Source: JBLNCE01 sp050260415
GTDB lineage: Bacteria > Bacillota > UBA4882 > JAAYXC01
Reading direction: 5' to 3'
Length of the DNA stretch: 6,672 nt
Assembly: GCA_050260415.1 (NCBI GenBank)
Contig: JBLNCE010000033.1
Location: 1 to 6,672, forward strand
In this document: in pieces, positions 1-6,663 of the stretch
Layout of the letters: every line of letters begins with the position of its first letter
Numbering within the stretch: position 1 is the first letter of the stretch
Translations under genes and position numbers: made by a program
Notes under the pieces: model-generated
Seen by the model: only the letters and a program-made list of their open reading frames with translations
Database searches by the model: none
What the model was told of the DNA's origin: nothing

Positions 1-690
<690 letters not shown>

Positions 691-714
691 AGGCGCAGGG
701 CCGATAGATCAAGC

Positions 715-750
715 ACGCCGCCCGTTCTTTGGAATGGGCGGCGTTTGTCT
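715..750 (+). terminator. Probable intrinsic terminator of glmS
   Basis: Bases 715-727 can pair with 732-744 to give a 13-bp stem, including one G-T wobble, closed by a 4-nt loop (728-731). The 3' arm runs into TTTGTCT, a short imperfect T-rich tail. It starts 24 nt after the glmS stop, the usual place for a terminator. The stem is strong, but the U-tract is weak. Confidence 0.7.
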
Positions 751-778
751 GCGCCTGCACGGGCGGGAGGCTACGTAT

Positions 779-810
779 GGCGGGTGAAGTCTCATGATCA
801 CCCGTCTTGT
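779..810 (+). repeat. Second hairpin in the glmS-repressor spacer
   Basis: CGGGTGA (781-787) and TCACCCG (798-804) form a perfect 7-bp inverted repeat around a 10-nt loop. It extends to 9 bp with a G-T wobble (780/805) and a G-C pair (779/806), and is followed by TTGT. It may be a back-up terminator for glmS. It lacks a convincing T-run, so its role is uncertain. Confidence 0.4.
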
Positions 811-829
811 CAAGCGGTCGGGCTGAGGT

Positions 830-858
830 AAAAAAAAGCATCCTCCCGGCAGGATTTT
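830..858. repeat. A-tract plus short inverted repeat upstream of repressor promoter
   Basis: Eight A residues (830-837) are followed by ATCCT (840-844) and AGGAT (851-855), a 5-bp inverted repeat around CCCGGC, and then TTTT ending at 858. The arrangement could be a weak terminator readable from either side. Alternatively, the A-tract could act as an upstream promoter element for the repressor gene. The stem is short, so either reading is tentative. Confidence 0.25.
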
Positions 859-885
859 GGATCGGACGGGCGAATATGATATTAA
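857..885 (+). promoter_or_regulatory. Candidate promoter of the LacI-family repressor gene
   Basis: TTGGAT (857-862) and TATTAA (880-885) are separated by 17 nt and resemble weak -35 and -10 boxes. A better -10 match, TATGAT (875-880), lies alongside but has no good -35 at normal spacing. Either would place transcription start near or inside the palindrome at 885-900, where a bound repressor would block RNA polymerase. This is a consensus-matching inference only. Confidence 0.35.
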
Positions 886-900
886 TGTAAACCTTTACAT
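885..900. promoter_or_regulatory. LacI-family operator O1 (autoregulatory)
   Basis: ATGTAAACCTTTACAT is an inverted repeat with perfect 7-bp arms (ATGTAAA and TTTACAT) around a central CC. LacI-family repressors typically bind palindromes of this size and type, such as the TGTAA-N-CG-N-TTACA pattern known for GalR and CcpA relatives. The site ends 32 nt before the repressor start codon and overlaps or follows the candidate -10, so it would support autorepression. A 13/16 identical copy lies in front of the transporter operon, which strongly supports function. Confidence 0.75.
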
Positions 901-932
901 GGAGACTTTGGCACATTGGAGAATAACGACAA

Positions 933-1928
933 ATGCCAACGATCCTGGATGTAGCGCAAGAAGCCGGCGTTTCCATCGCCACTGTTTCGCGGGTGCTCAA
1001 CCAGAGCTGCCGGGTAAGGCCGGAGACCAAAGAGCGCGTCCTGCGGGCCGTGGAGAATCTGCAATATGCGCCCGATGCTTCCGCGAAGAATCTGCGTTCC
1101 CGGCGGACCAATCTGGTCGGCGTGGTGGTTCCCGATGTTTCCGTCGAGTTTTACATGGAATTGATTAAGGGCATCGAGAACACAGCCATCAATTCCGAGT
1201 ACAACTTGATTATCTGCGACTCCCAAAACGATCCCAACCGTGAAATCGAATACATAAGGCTTCTGACCGAACGGCGCGTGGACGGGATGATCCTCACCGA
1301 ATCCTCCATGACGGATGACCAGATCGCCGCCCTGGTCGGCAAAGGCTTCCCCCTGGTCTTGATCGGCCGGGAGCTGCCCGGCGGCGGCGCGTCTTCGGTC
1401 TCCGCCTCCAACCGATACGGCGCGGGGCTGGCGATCGAGCATCTCATCGGACACGGCCACGAACGGATCGCTTATATTCGCGGCATTCGCGGCGGACAGG
1501 ACGAGGAAGAACGCTTCAGCGGCTACCAATCCGTCTTGGCCCGGCACGGGATGGCCTTCGATCCGCAACTGGTCGAATGGGGCGGATTCACCGAGGAAGG
1601 CGGGGCCAGGGCCCTGGAGAAATTGCTCGCCAGGAGAAAATTCTCCGCGGTCTTTGCGGCAAATGACGAGATGGCGATCGGCGTCATGGGGAAGGCGCGG
1701 GAGCTGGGCCTCAACGTGCCGGAGGATCTGGCAGTGGTCGGTTTCGACAACATCCGGCTGGCCCATCACGTCCATCCGGGTCTGACCACGGTCGATCAGC
1801 CCAAATATAACATGGGAGCGGCTGCGGCCCGCAAGCTCCTTAATATGCTGACCAGGGGGGAGATCGTGTACGAAAAAGCCGTGCTCCGCACCGAACTCAT
1901 CCTCAGGCGGTCCTGCGGCTGCCGGTAG
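933..1928 (+). CDS. LacI/GalR-family transcriptional repressor of the sugar operon
   Basis: This 331-residue protein has the standard LacI-family length and architecture. An N-terminal helix-turn-helix covers about residues 3-23 (TILDVAQEAGVSIATVSRVLN). A hinge helix covers about 47-57, with the minor-groove leucine at L54. A periplasmic-binding-protein-like effector domain runs from about residue 60 to the end, with typical blocks DGMILTESS (from 117), FAANDEMAIG and VVGFDN (D272). The recognition helix has the S-I-A-T-V-S-R pattern, shared in its A-x-x-x-R core with GalR and CcpA, whose sites contain TGTAA-type half sites. That agrees with the two palindromes at 885-900 and 1947-1962. The start is ATG 933, preceded by GGAGA (918-922) at a rather long 10-nt spacing. 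The effector is unknown; from context it is a sugar handled by the downstream importer and GH30 enzyme. The family call is secure. The regulatory target is inferred. Confidence 0.95.
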   Translation: MPTILDVAQEAGVSIATVSRVLNQSCRVRPETKERVLRAVENLQYAPDASAKNLRSRRTNLVGVVVPDVSVEFYMELIKGIENTAINSEYNLIICDSQNDPNREIEYIRLLTERRVDGMILTESSMTDDQIAALVGKGFPLVLIGRELPGGGASSVSASNRYGAGLAIEHLIGHGHERIAYIRGIRGGQDEEERFSGYQSVLARHGMAFDPQLVEWGGFTEEGGARALEKLLARRKFSAVFAANDEMAIGVMGKARELGLNVPEDLAVVGFDNIRLAHHVHPGLTTVDQPKYNMGAAAARKLLNMLTRGEIVYEKAVLRTELILRRSCGCR

Positions 1929-1932
1929 GTCA

Positions 1933-1961
1933 TTGTCGTTTTTAAAATGTAATCGTATACA
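1933..1961 (+). promoter_or_regulatory. Candidate promoter of the transporter-GH30 operon
   Basis: TTGTCG (1933-1938) and TATACA (1956-1961) are spaced by exactly 17 nt, each matching 4 of 6 bacterial sigma-70-type consensus bases. The -10 falls inside the right half of the operator at 1947-1962. TAAAAT (1943-1948) is an alternative -10 with 5 of 6 matches but no good -35. It begins just after the repressor stop codon, so the operon can be transcribed separately from the repressor gene. This is inferred from consensus matching. Confidence 0.45.
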
Positions 1962-1962
1962 T
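1947..1962. promoter_or_regulatory. LacI-family operator O2 (operon control)
   Basis: ATGTAATCGTATACAT is an imperfect palindrome with outer 5-bp arms ATGTA and TACAT and a central CG, typical for LacI-family sites. It agrees with O1 at 13 of 16 positions, and both sites are followed by GG. It overlaps the candidate -10 and spacer, so a bound repressor would exclude RNA polymerase. It lies 95 nt upstream of the binding-protein start codon. Confidence 0.75.
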
Positions 1963-2042
1963 GGGGGTGATGATAGACAAAAACATATAAAAAAGATCGA
2001 TCCTGTTTGACCTATCAGGAGTACAACTTCATTATCTTGTGG

Positions 2043-2051
2043 AAAAGGAGG
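2043..2051 (+). promoter_or_regulatory. Strong ribosome binding site of the binding-protein gene
   Basis: AAAAGGAGG ends 6 nt before ATG 2058, an almost ideal Shine-Dalgarno sequence and spacing. It decides the start: a TTG at 2007 is in frame but would add 17 residues that spoil the signal peptide. Confidence 0.85.
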
Positions 2052-2057
2052 ATTCAC

Positions 2058-3260
2058 ATGCGGAGGAGATTCATGTTCTTAGCGGTTCTGGCCGCGGCGG
2101 TGTTCGTGGCAACCGGCCTGCTCCTGCCGGCGGTGGCCGCCGGAGAGCTTGATTTCTGGGTATACGGTTCCGAGAAGAACGACCAGGTGGAGAAGCTGGC
2201 CGCGGCTTTTGGCGCCAAGTCCGGCATCAAGGTCAATGTTGTCGCGGTGCCGAAGAACGACTTCAACACCAAGATCAATGCCGCCATCGCCAGCGGCGCG
2301 GCTCCGGATCTCTCCTACCTCGATCAGCCCTTGGTCCCCAGATTCGCCGTGGACGGGCTCCTGCTCCAGTTGGACGCGTACATGAAGGCCGATAAGAAGT
2401 TGAGCAGGAACGATTTCTTCCCCGGAGCTTACAATACAAACCTCGTCCAAGGCAAGCTCTACGGCCTGCCTTTGAACATGACCTGCGTGGCGCTGTACTA
2501 CAACAAGGATCTCGTCAAAACCCCCCCAAAGACCTGGGACGAATGGCTGGCCATGGCCAAGAAAGTCTACCAGCCCGGCAAGATCGCGGCCTTCGAGGGC
2601 ATCTGGGACGGCGGCTGGGGCGCCTGGCTCTTCCCGGTCTTCGTCCATGCGGCCGGCGGTACCATGATGAGCCCGGACGGCAAACGCGTCACTTTCAACG
2701 AAGCGCCGGGCGTGGAAGCGCTCAAATTCATCCAGGAAATGCGCAAGTATTCCGATCTCACCGTCATTTCCAGCGACAAAGCCTTCGAGAACGGGCGGGT
2801 GGCGACGAAGATCAGCGGCCCGTGGGAGATCACGGGCTACCGCACCAACTTCCCCAATCTTCGTTACGGCGTGGCCCTCGTACCAAAGAAGAAATATTAT
2901 GCCTCGAACATCGGCGGCGAGAACCTGGTCATTTACAAGACCACCAAAAATCCCAAGGCAGCCTGGGATTTCCTGAAATTCCTCTCCACGCCGGAGAACA
3001 ACCTGATCATGGCCGATGTCACGGGCAACTTCCCGGTGTCGGTCAAGGCCGCCAAGGACAAGAAGTTCCAGACGGACCCGGATCTCAAGGTCTTCATGGA
3101 GCAGCTCAAATACGCCCAGGCGCGCCCGACCGTCACCCAATGGTTGAAGATCAACGACGAAGCCATAGGCAAAGCGCTGGCCATGGCCAATGAAGGCATG
3201 GATCCCAAACGGGCCCTGGATCAGGCGGCAATGATGGCCGCAGAGATGCTCAAAGAATAG
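2058..3260 (+). CDS. ABC sugar transporter solute-binding protein (CUT1, MalE-like family)
   Basis: This is the extracytoplasmic receptor that captures the sugar and delivers it to the permeases encoded downstream. From ATG 2058 the protein is 400 residues, typical for the family. Residues 1-28 form a Sec signal peptide: a basic start (MRRR), a hydrophobic core, and an AVAA cleavage zone with processing after A27 or A28. There is no cysteine lipobox, so it should be a soluble periplasmic protein and not a lipoprotein. The mature part begins GELDFWVYG and contains family blocks: AAIASGAAPDLSYLD, the GLPLNMTCVALYYNKDL block followed by PPKTWDEW, and later SGPWEITGY, GGENLVIYK and AAWDFLKFLSTPENN. 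The ligand cannot be read from sequence; a di- or oligosaccharide is likely given the GH30 partner. It is the first gene of the operon, with the strongest ribosome site, and is followed by a structured gap that may favour its over-expression. Confidence 0.93.
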   Translation: MRRRFMFLAVLAAAVFVATGLLLPAVAAGELDFWVYGSEKNDQVEKLAAAFGAKSGIKVNVVAVPKNDFNTKINAAIASGAAPDLSYLDQPLVPRFAVDGLLLQLDAYMKADKKLSRNDFFPGAYNTNLVQGKLYGLPLNMTCVALYYNKDLVKTPPKTWDEWLAMAKKVYQPGKIAAFEGIWDGGWGAWLFPVFVHAAGGTMMSPDGKRVTFNEAPGVEALKFIQEMRKYSDLTVISSDKAFENGRVATKISGPWEITGYRTNFPNLRYGVALVPKKKYYASNIGGENLVIYKTTKNPKAAWDFLKFLSTPENNLIMADVTGNFPVSVKAAKDKKFQTDPDLKVFMEQLKYAQARPTVTQWLKINDEAIGKALAMANEGMDPKRALDQAAMMAAEMLKE

Positions 3261-3284
3261 TCCTAGACGAGCACAAGAACACAA

Positions 3285-3357
3285 GGGCGGGGGCTGGCTT
3301 CGTCCGGCCTCCGCCGGAGAATCGCGCCCGCCGGCCAAGGGATGATGACGGATCATC
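3285..3357 (+). repeat. Stem-loop cluster between binding-protein and permease genes
   Basis: Three inverted repeats lie in the 173-nt gap. GGCGGG (3286-3291) can pair with CCCGCC (3327-3332). Enclosed within it, TCCGGC (3303-3308) pairs with GCCGGA (3313-3318) around CTCC. Separately, GATGAT (3341-3346) pairs with ATCATC (3352-3357) around GACGG. No T-run follows, so a full stop to transcription is unlikely. Structures in this place are known in binding-protein operons such as malE-malF, where they stabilise the upstream message and raise binding protein over permease. That role here is inferred. Confidence 0.5.
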
Positions 3358-3421
3358 GAACTGCGAATCAACACGGATGGCGCGGAATGAGGCGGACGCA
3401 AAGCAAGCCACACGGACGGAT

Positions 3422-3427
3422 GGAGGG
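3422..3427 (+). promoter_or_regulatory. Ribosome binding site that points to a GTG start for permease 1
   Basis: GGAGGG lies exactly 6 nt before GTG 3434, the same spacing as at the binding-protein gene. The in-frame ATG at 3428 directly abuts this sequence, and ATG 3377 has no Shine-Dalgarno sequence, so GTG 3434 is the best-supported start. Confidence 0.65.
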
Positions 3428-3433
3428 ATGGGC

Positions 3434-4351
3434 GTGTCCACCCGAAGGTTTTCCAAGATGCGACTCTGGGAGGCGTTGGCCGGCTATCTGTTCGTCGCGC
3501 CGCTCGTCATCTATCTGATTGTCTTCCAGTTCATCCCCATGGGCATGACCCTTTATCTCAGCCTGACCAAGTGGAACATGCGCACCCCGCCTACCTGGGT
3601 GGGCTTGGCCAATTACAAGAATCTCCTCACGAATCACGTGCTCTACCCCAACTTTTGGCCGTCCCTGCTCGTGACCATGAAATATGTGCTTTATTATCTG
3701 CCGCTCTCGCTCGTCGTCCCGCTCTTCCTGGCGCTCCTGCTCAATGCCCGTGTCAAAGGCCAGGGCGTTTTCAAGACTCTCTATTACATTCCTTGCGTCA
3801 CCTCCAGCGTGGCGGTGATCGCCATGTGGAAATGGCTGTTGGATCCCTTGTATGGACTGGTCAACCGGGTGATCGCCGCCCTCCCGTTGATTAACCGCCT
3901 GGTCGGGCAACACGCTTGGCTGAAGGAATCAGGCACCGTCCTGCCCAGCCTGGCGGGGATCGCGGTCTGGGCGGGCGTCGGCGGGGGAGTCTTGATTTAC
4001 CTGGCCGCCCTCAAAAGCATACCCAACGAATTGTATGAAGCCGCCGCCATTGACGGCGCCACCTGGACCGGGACATTGCGCCGGGTGACCTTGCCGCTCC
4101 TGAAGCCGGCCTTCTTCTTCATGATCGTCACCGGCTTCATCGGCTCCTTCCAGGTCTTCGACGCGGTCTATCTTGTGGATTCCACAGGCGGCGCCAATGG
4201 AGCCACCCTGACCTACGTGGTCAGCCTATACAACCATGCCTTTCGCTATTTCGAGATGGGCACGGCCGCGGCCATGTCTTACGTGCTGTTGGTGGTGCTG
4301 GCGGTCGTGACCTTTCTTAACTTCAAATTCGTCCCGCAGAATTACGAATAG
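3434..4351 (+). CDS. ABC sugar transporter permease 1 (MalF/UgpA-like)
   Basis: This is one half of the membrane channel of the CUT1 importer, in the cytoplasmic membrane. From GTG 3434 it has 305 residues and about six membrane segments, roughly at 14-44, 78-104, 114-136, 169-192, 229-252 and 277-300. The coupling loop that contacts the ATPase is seen as ELYEAAAIDGA, with EAA at 202-204 and the key glycine at 208, followed by LRRVTLPLLKP. The opening block EALAGYLFVAPLVIYLIVF is typical of MalF/UgpA-type permeases. If ATG 3377 were used instead, the protein would be 324 residues with a hydrophilic extension of charged residues that is unusual for the family. It follows the binding-protein gene and precedes its partner permease, the standard gene order. 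Sugar specificity is not readable. Confidence 0.92.
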   Translation: MSTRRFSKMRLWEALAGYLFVAPLVIYLIVFQFIPMGMTLYLSLTKWNMRTPPTWVGLANYKNLLTNHVLYPNFWPSLLVTMKYVLYYLPLSLVVPLFLALLLNARVKGQGVFKTLYYIPCVTSSVAVIAMWKWLLDPLYGLVNRVIAALPLINRLVGQHAWLKESGTVLPSLAGIAVWAGVGGGVLIYLAALKSIPNELYEAAAIDGATWTGTLRRVTLPLLKPAFFFMIVTGFIGSFQVFDAVYLVDSTGGANGATLTYVVSLYNHAFRYFEMGTAAAMSYVLLVVLAVVTFLNFKFVPQNYE

Positions 4352-4359
4352 GCGTCATC

Positions 4360-4401
4360 CCGGCGTGCCGCCGGAACAGATTGAAGCACTCGGTTCCGGC
4401 G
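4360..4401 (+). repeat. Two mutually exclusive hairpins between the permease genes
   Basis: CCGGCG (4360-4365) pairs perfectly with CGCCGG (4369-4374) around a TGC loop. Alternatively, CGCCGGAAC (4369-4377) pairs perfectly with GTTCCGGCG (4393-4401) across a 15-nt loop. Both use the same middle strand, so only one can form at a time. CCGGCG also occurs twice as a direct repeat (4360 and 4396). It could tune expression between the permeases, or could be chance in GC-rich DNA. Confidence 0.4.
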
Positions 4402-4450
4402 CTGGTCCGTTCCACGAGCGACGTATTTTTGGATTCAGAGGGTGAAGAGG

Positions 4451-5311
4451 ATGATGATCGGGGCAAGAACCCGGAACAAGCTCGGGCGATGTCTGATATA
4501 TCTGCTGCTGACCGTCTTTGCCGTTCTGCTGGTGGGTCCGTATTTGTGGCTTGTCTCTTCCTCGCTCAAGCACGCCAAGGACATCTATACTCAGGGTTTC
4601 CATCTCATCCCGCGCGATCTCGACACCAACCGGATCTACGTGACGTTCTCGAACTATCGCGCGGCAATCACCAAGGTCCGATTCTTGCAGGCCTTCGCGA
4701 ACACGATCCTCATCGCCTCGATCAACACCCTCGCCAACCTGATCCTGAACGCATTGGCCGGGTATGGTTTCGCGCGTCTGAGATTCCCGGGCCGGGAGAT
4801 CATCTTCCGGCTCTGCCTGGCCACGATGATGATTCCTTCCACCGTATTGCTCATTCCCGAGTTATACATCGTGCGGCAGCTCGGCCTCTATAATACCCAC
4901 GGCGCGCTGATCTTTCCGTTCCTGATGTCCGTCTACAACGTCTTCATGATGCGGCAGTTCCTCCTGAATATCCCCCGGGATCTGGAGGAGTCCGCCAAGA
5001 TCGACGGAGCCGGGTATTTCGCCATTTTCTGGCGGGTGGCCCTGCCGCTCTGTCGGCCTGTCCTGGTAACGCTGGGCGTTTTCACCTTCCTCTGGAACTA
5101 CAACAACTTCATCTGGCCTTTGATCATGCTCATCGACCAGTCCAAGTACACCATGCCGTTAGCCCTGGCCATGCTGGTGACGGAGTCGCAGGTCAACTAC
5201 CCGGTCCTCCTGGCGAGTTCGGTGATCATGTCGCTTCCCCTGATCCTGATCTTCATCGGACTGCAGCGCCACTTCACCGACGGCATCACCTTGGGCGCCA
5301 TGAAGCAATGA
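4451..5311 (+). CDS. ABC sugar transporter permease 2 (MalG/UgpE-like)
   Basis: This is the second half of the importer channel, pairing with permease 1 in the cytoplasmic membrane. From ATG 4451 it has 286 residues, the usual size. It opens with a basic stretch and a first membrane segment (about residues 12-36). The family block FANTILIASINTLANLILNA marks the second segment, with about six in all. The ATPase-coupling loop reads EESAKIDGAG, with E180, A182 and G186, so the classical EAA is EESA here, a common variant in MalG-type permeases; it is followed by WRVALPLCRP. The C-terminus ITLGAMKQ is a hallmark of this permease type. A GAGGG sequence at 4438-4442 and a GAAGAGG at 4445-4450 serve ATG 4451 or the adjacent ATG 4454. 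GTG 4442 is possible, but it overlaps that site. The gene ends 31 nt before the GH30 gene, indicating one transcript. Confidence 0.93.
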   Translation: MMIGARTRNKLGRCLIYLLLTVFAVLLVGPYLWLVSSSLKHAKDIYTQGFHLIPRDLDTNRIYVTFSNYRAAITKVRFLQAFANTILIASINTLANLILNALAGYGFARLRFPGREIIFRLCLATMMIPSTVLLIPELYIVRQLGLYNTHGALIFPFLMSVYNVFMMRQFLLNIPRDLEESAKIDGAGYFAIFWRVALPLCRPVLVTLGVFTFLWNYNNFIWPLIMLIDQSKYTMPLALAMLVTESQVNYPVLLASSVIMSLPLILIFIGLQRHFTDGITLGAMKQ

Positions 5312-5331
5312 AGCATGACACGCCAAAGGAC

Positions 5332-5337
5332 GAGGTG
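5332..5337 (+). promoter_or_regulatory. Ribosome binding site of the GH30 gene
   Basis: GAGGTG lies 5 nt before ATG 5343, within the 31-nt gap after permease 2. It supports this start. The next in-frame methionine is residue 79, inside the catalytic domain. Confidence 0.7.
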
Positions 5338-5342
5338 CGATA

Positions 5343-6653
5343 ATGATCGAAATCCACCGTACAGACCAAACCGGCCGCGGGCGCAGGGCGGCGCCCTTGG
5401 CGCAGTCCGCTGCCGGCGCCGGCGATGTCCCGGTGATCGCCGTCGAGCCGGCTCGGCGATACCAGGAGATACTCGGCTTCGGCGCGGCCCTGACCGACGC
5501 GGCCTGTTATCTCCTGCACCAGCTTGGGGAGACAGCCCGTGAGGCCTTTCTCCAGGAGGCCTTCTCCCCCTCGTCCATGAATCTCAGCGTCTGCCGGATC
5601 TGCGTGGGGGCGAGCGATTATGCGCGCGAGTGCTATAGCTACGACGAGACGCCGGACGATTTGACGCTCCGGGATTTCTCAATAGCCCGCGACCGGGAAT
5701 ACATCATCCCGATTTTGCGGCGATTGCGGGAGATCAATCCCGATCTTTTCCTTTTCTCCTCACCCTGGAGCCCGCCCGGCTGGATGAAGACCGGCCGTTC
5801 CATGCTGGGCGGCTGGATGCGCCAGAAGTACCTTGATGTCTATGCCGAATACTATCTGCGCTTTTTGCTGGAATACAACGACGCCGGAGTACGTATCGGC
5901 GCATTGACCGTGCAGAACGAGACCGAGACCGATCAACAGGGCCGGATGCCGGCCTGTTACTGGCATCCGGAGCACGAGGCGGCCTTCATCCGGGACCATC
6001 TGGGGCCGCGCTTGCGGGAGGCCGGGCTCGGCACCTGGATCTGGCTGATGGACCACAATTACGACCTGTGGCGCCGGGCGGCCTGGATGCTCGAAGACCG
6101 GGAATTGGCGGCCTGGACGGACGGCGTGGCCTTTCACGGCTACGGCGGCGTCCCGGAGATGATGAGCGCGCTCCATCAGGTCCATCCCCGCATCAACCTG
6201 TATTGGACCGAGGGCGGACCGGACCTGGGCCCGGCGTACGCGGTGGAGTGGACCCGCTGGGGGCGGGATTTCACGGCGATCATGAGGAACTGGTGCCGAT
6301 CCATCACCGTCTGGAATCTGGCTCTGGACAAAAAAGGCAAGCCCAATATCGGGCCGTTTTCCTGCGCCGGCCTGGTCACGGTGGACGTGGAAACGCAGGA
6401 GATCTCCTACAGCGGCCAATACTGGGCCCTCTGGCATCTCAGCCGTTTCGTGCGGCGGGGCGCCCGGCGCATCGAGTCCGCGGGCGACCACCCCGGCCTC
6501 AGCCACGTGGCCTTCTTGAACCCGGACGGCGGCGTGGTCCTGCTGATCACCAATGCCGGGCCGGCCAGGCAGGTCGCCCTGGTCCTGGACGGATCGGAGC
6601 TCCGCTGCGAAGCAACGTCCGATTCAGTGACCACGGTGGTCTGGAAAGCGTGA
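5343..6653 (+). CDS. Cytoplasmic GH30-family glycoside hydrolase (glucosylceramidase-like fold)
   Basis: GH30 enzymes are retaining beta-glycosidases in clan GH-A: a TIM barrel with a beta-sandwich partly built from the C-terminus. This 436-residue protein fits. ILGFGAALTDAA (43-54) opens the barrel. SSPWSPPGWMKT (139-150) is the GH30 signature. VQNETETDQ (190-198) carries the probable acid/base E193. FHGYGG (264-269) and YWTEGGPD (287-294) follow, with the probable nucleophile E290. From about residue 345 the chain reads as the closing beta-sandwich, with SGQYWALWHLSRFV and FLNPDGGVVLLITN. Family activities include beta-glucosidase or glucosylceramidase, beta-1,6-glucanase and beta-xylosidase. 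The present activity is not determined, although a beta-glucoside is a reasonable guess. There is no signal peptide or membrane segment, so it should act on imported substrate. The N-terminal IEIHRTDQTGRGRR resembles the lead-in strand of related intracellular GH30 proteins, so the start seems right. It is the last visible operon gene. Confidence 0.92.
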   Translation: MIEIHRTDQTGRGRRAAPLAQSAAGAGDVPVIAVEPARRYQEILGFGAALTDAACYLLHQLGETAREAFLQEAFSPSSMNLSVCRICVGASDYARECYSYDETPDDLTLRDFSIARDREYIIPILRRLREINPDLFLFSSPWSPPGWMKTGRSMLGGWMRQKYLDVYAEYYLRFLLEYNDAGVRIGALTVQNETETDQQGRMPACYWHPEHEAAFIRDHLGPRLREAGLGTWIWLMDHNYDLWRRAAWMLEDRELAAWTDGVAFHGYGGVPEMMSALHQVHPRINLYWTEGGPDLGPAYAVEWTRWGRDFTAIMRNWCRSITVWNLALDKKGKPNIGPFSCAGLVTVDVETQEISYSGQYWALWHLSRFVRRGARRIESAGDHPGLSHVAFLNPDGGVVLLITNAGPARQVALVLDGSELRCEATSDSVTTVVWKA

Positions 6654-6663
6654 GCCCGGGCTC
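6652..6663. repeat. 12-bp perfect palindrome at the GH30 stop codon
   Basis: GAGCCCGGGCTC overlaps the stop codon and is perfectly self-complementary. It may be part of a downstream hairpin or terminator, but the window ends 9 nt later and no T-run is visible. It could be chance in GC-rich sequence. Confidence 0.3.

Noticed and set aside
691..932. Possible small gene or tRNA in the glmS-repressor spacer
   Set aside because: No frame has a ribosome site with convincing coding character, and no cloverleaf is visible. Hairpins, an A-tract and the operator account for the region.
1149..1156. TTTTACAT inside the repressor gene as a third operator
   Set aside because: Only one half site is present. 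There is no matching ATGTAA arm at the right distance, and it encodes conserved residues (F-Y-M).
882..2057. Long antisense open frame (391 codons) across the repressor gene
   Set aside because: It lies opposite a clear LacI-family gene. Its translation has no recognisable domain, and such shadow frames are common in GC-rich coding DNA.
2007..2057. TTG 2007 as an alternative start of the binding protein
   Set aside because: It would place 17 mostly non-signal residues before MRRRF, and the ideal ribosome site sits directly before ATG 2058.
2521..2527. Run of seven C residues in the binding-protein gene as a slippage or phase-variation site
   Set aside because: The frame is intact and encodes the conserved TPPKTWDEW block. 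A 7-nt run in GC-rich coding sequence is unremarkable.
2079..3413. Long antisense open frame (444 codons) across the binding-protein gene
   Set aside because: It mirrors the codon pattern of the real gene on the + strand and is rich in G, H, R and D without domain motifs.
5760..6506. Antisense open frame (248 codons) inside the GH30 gene
   Set aside because: The + strand carries intact GH30 catalytic motifs through the same interval, and the antisense translation shows no family features.
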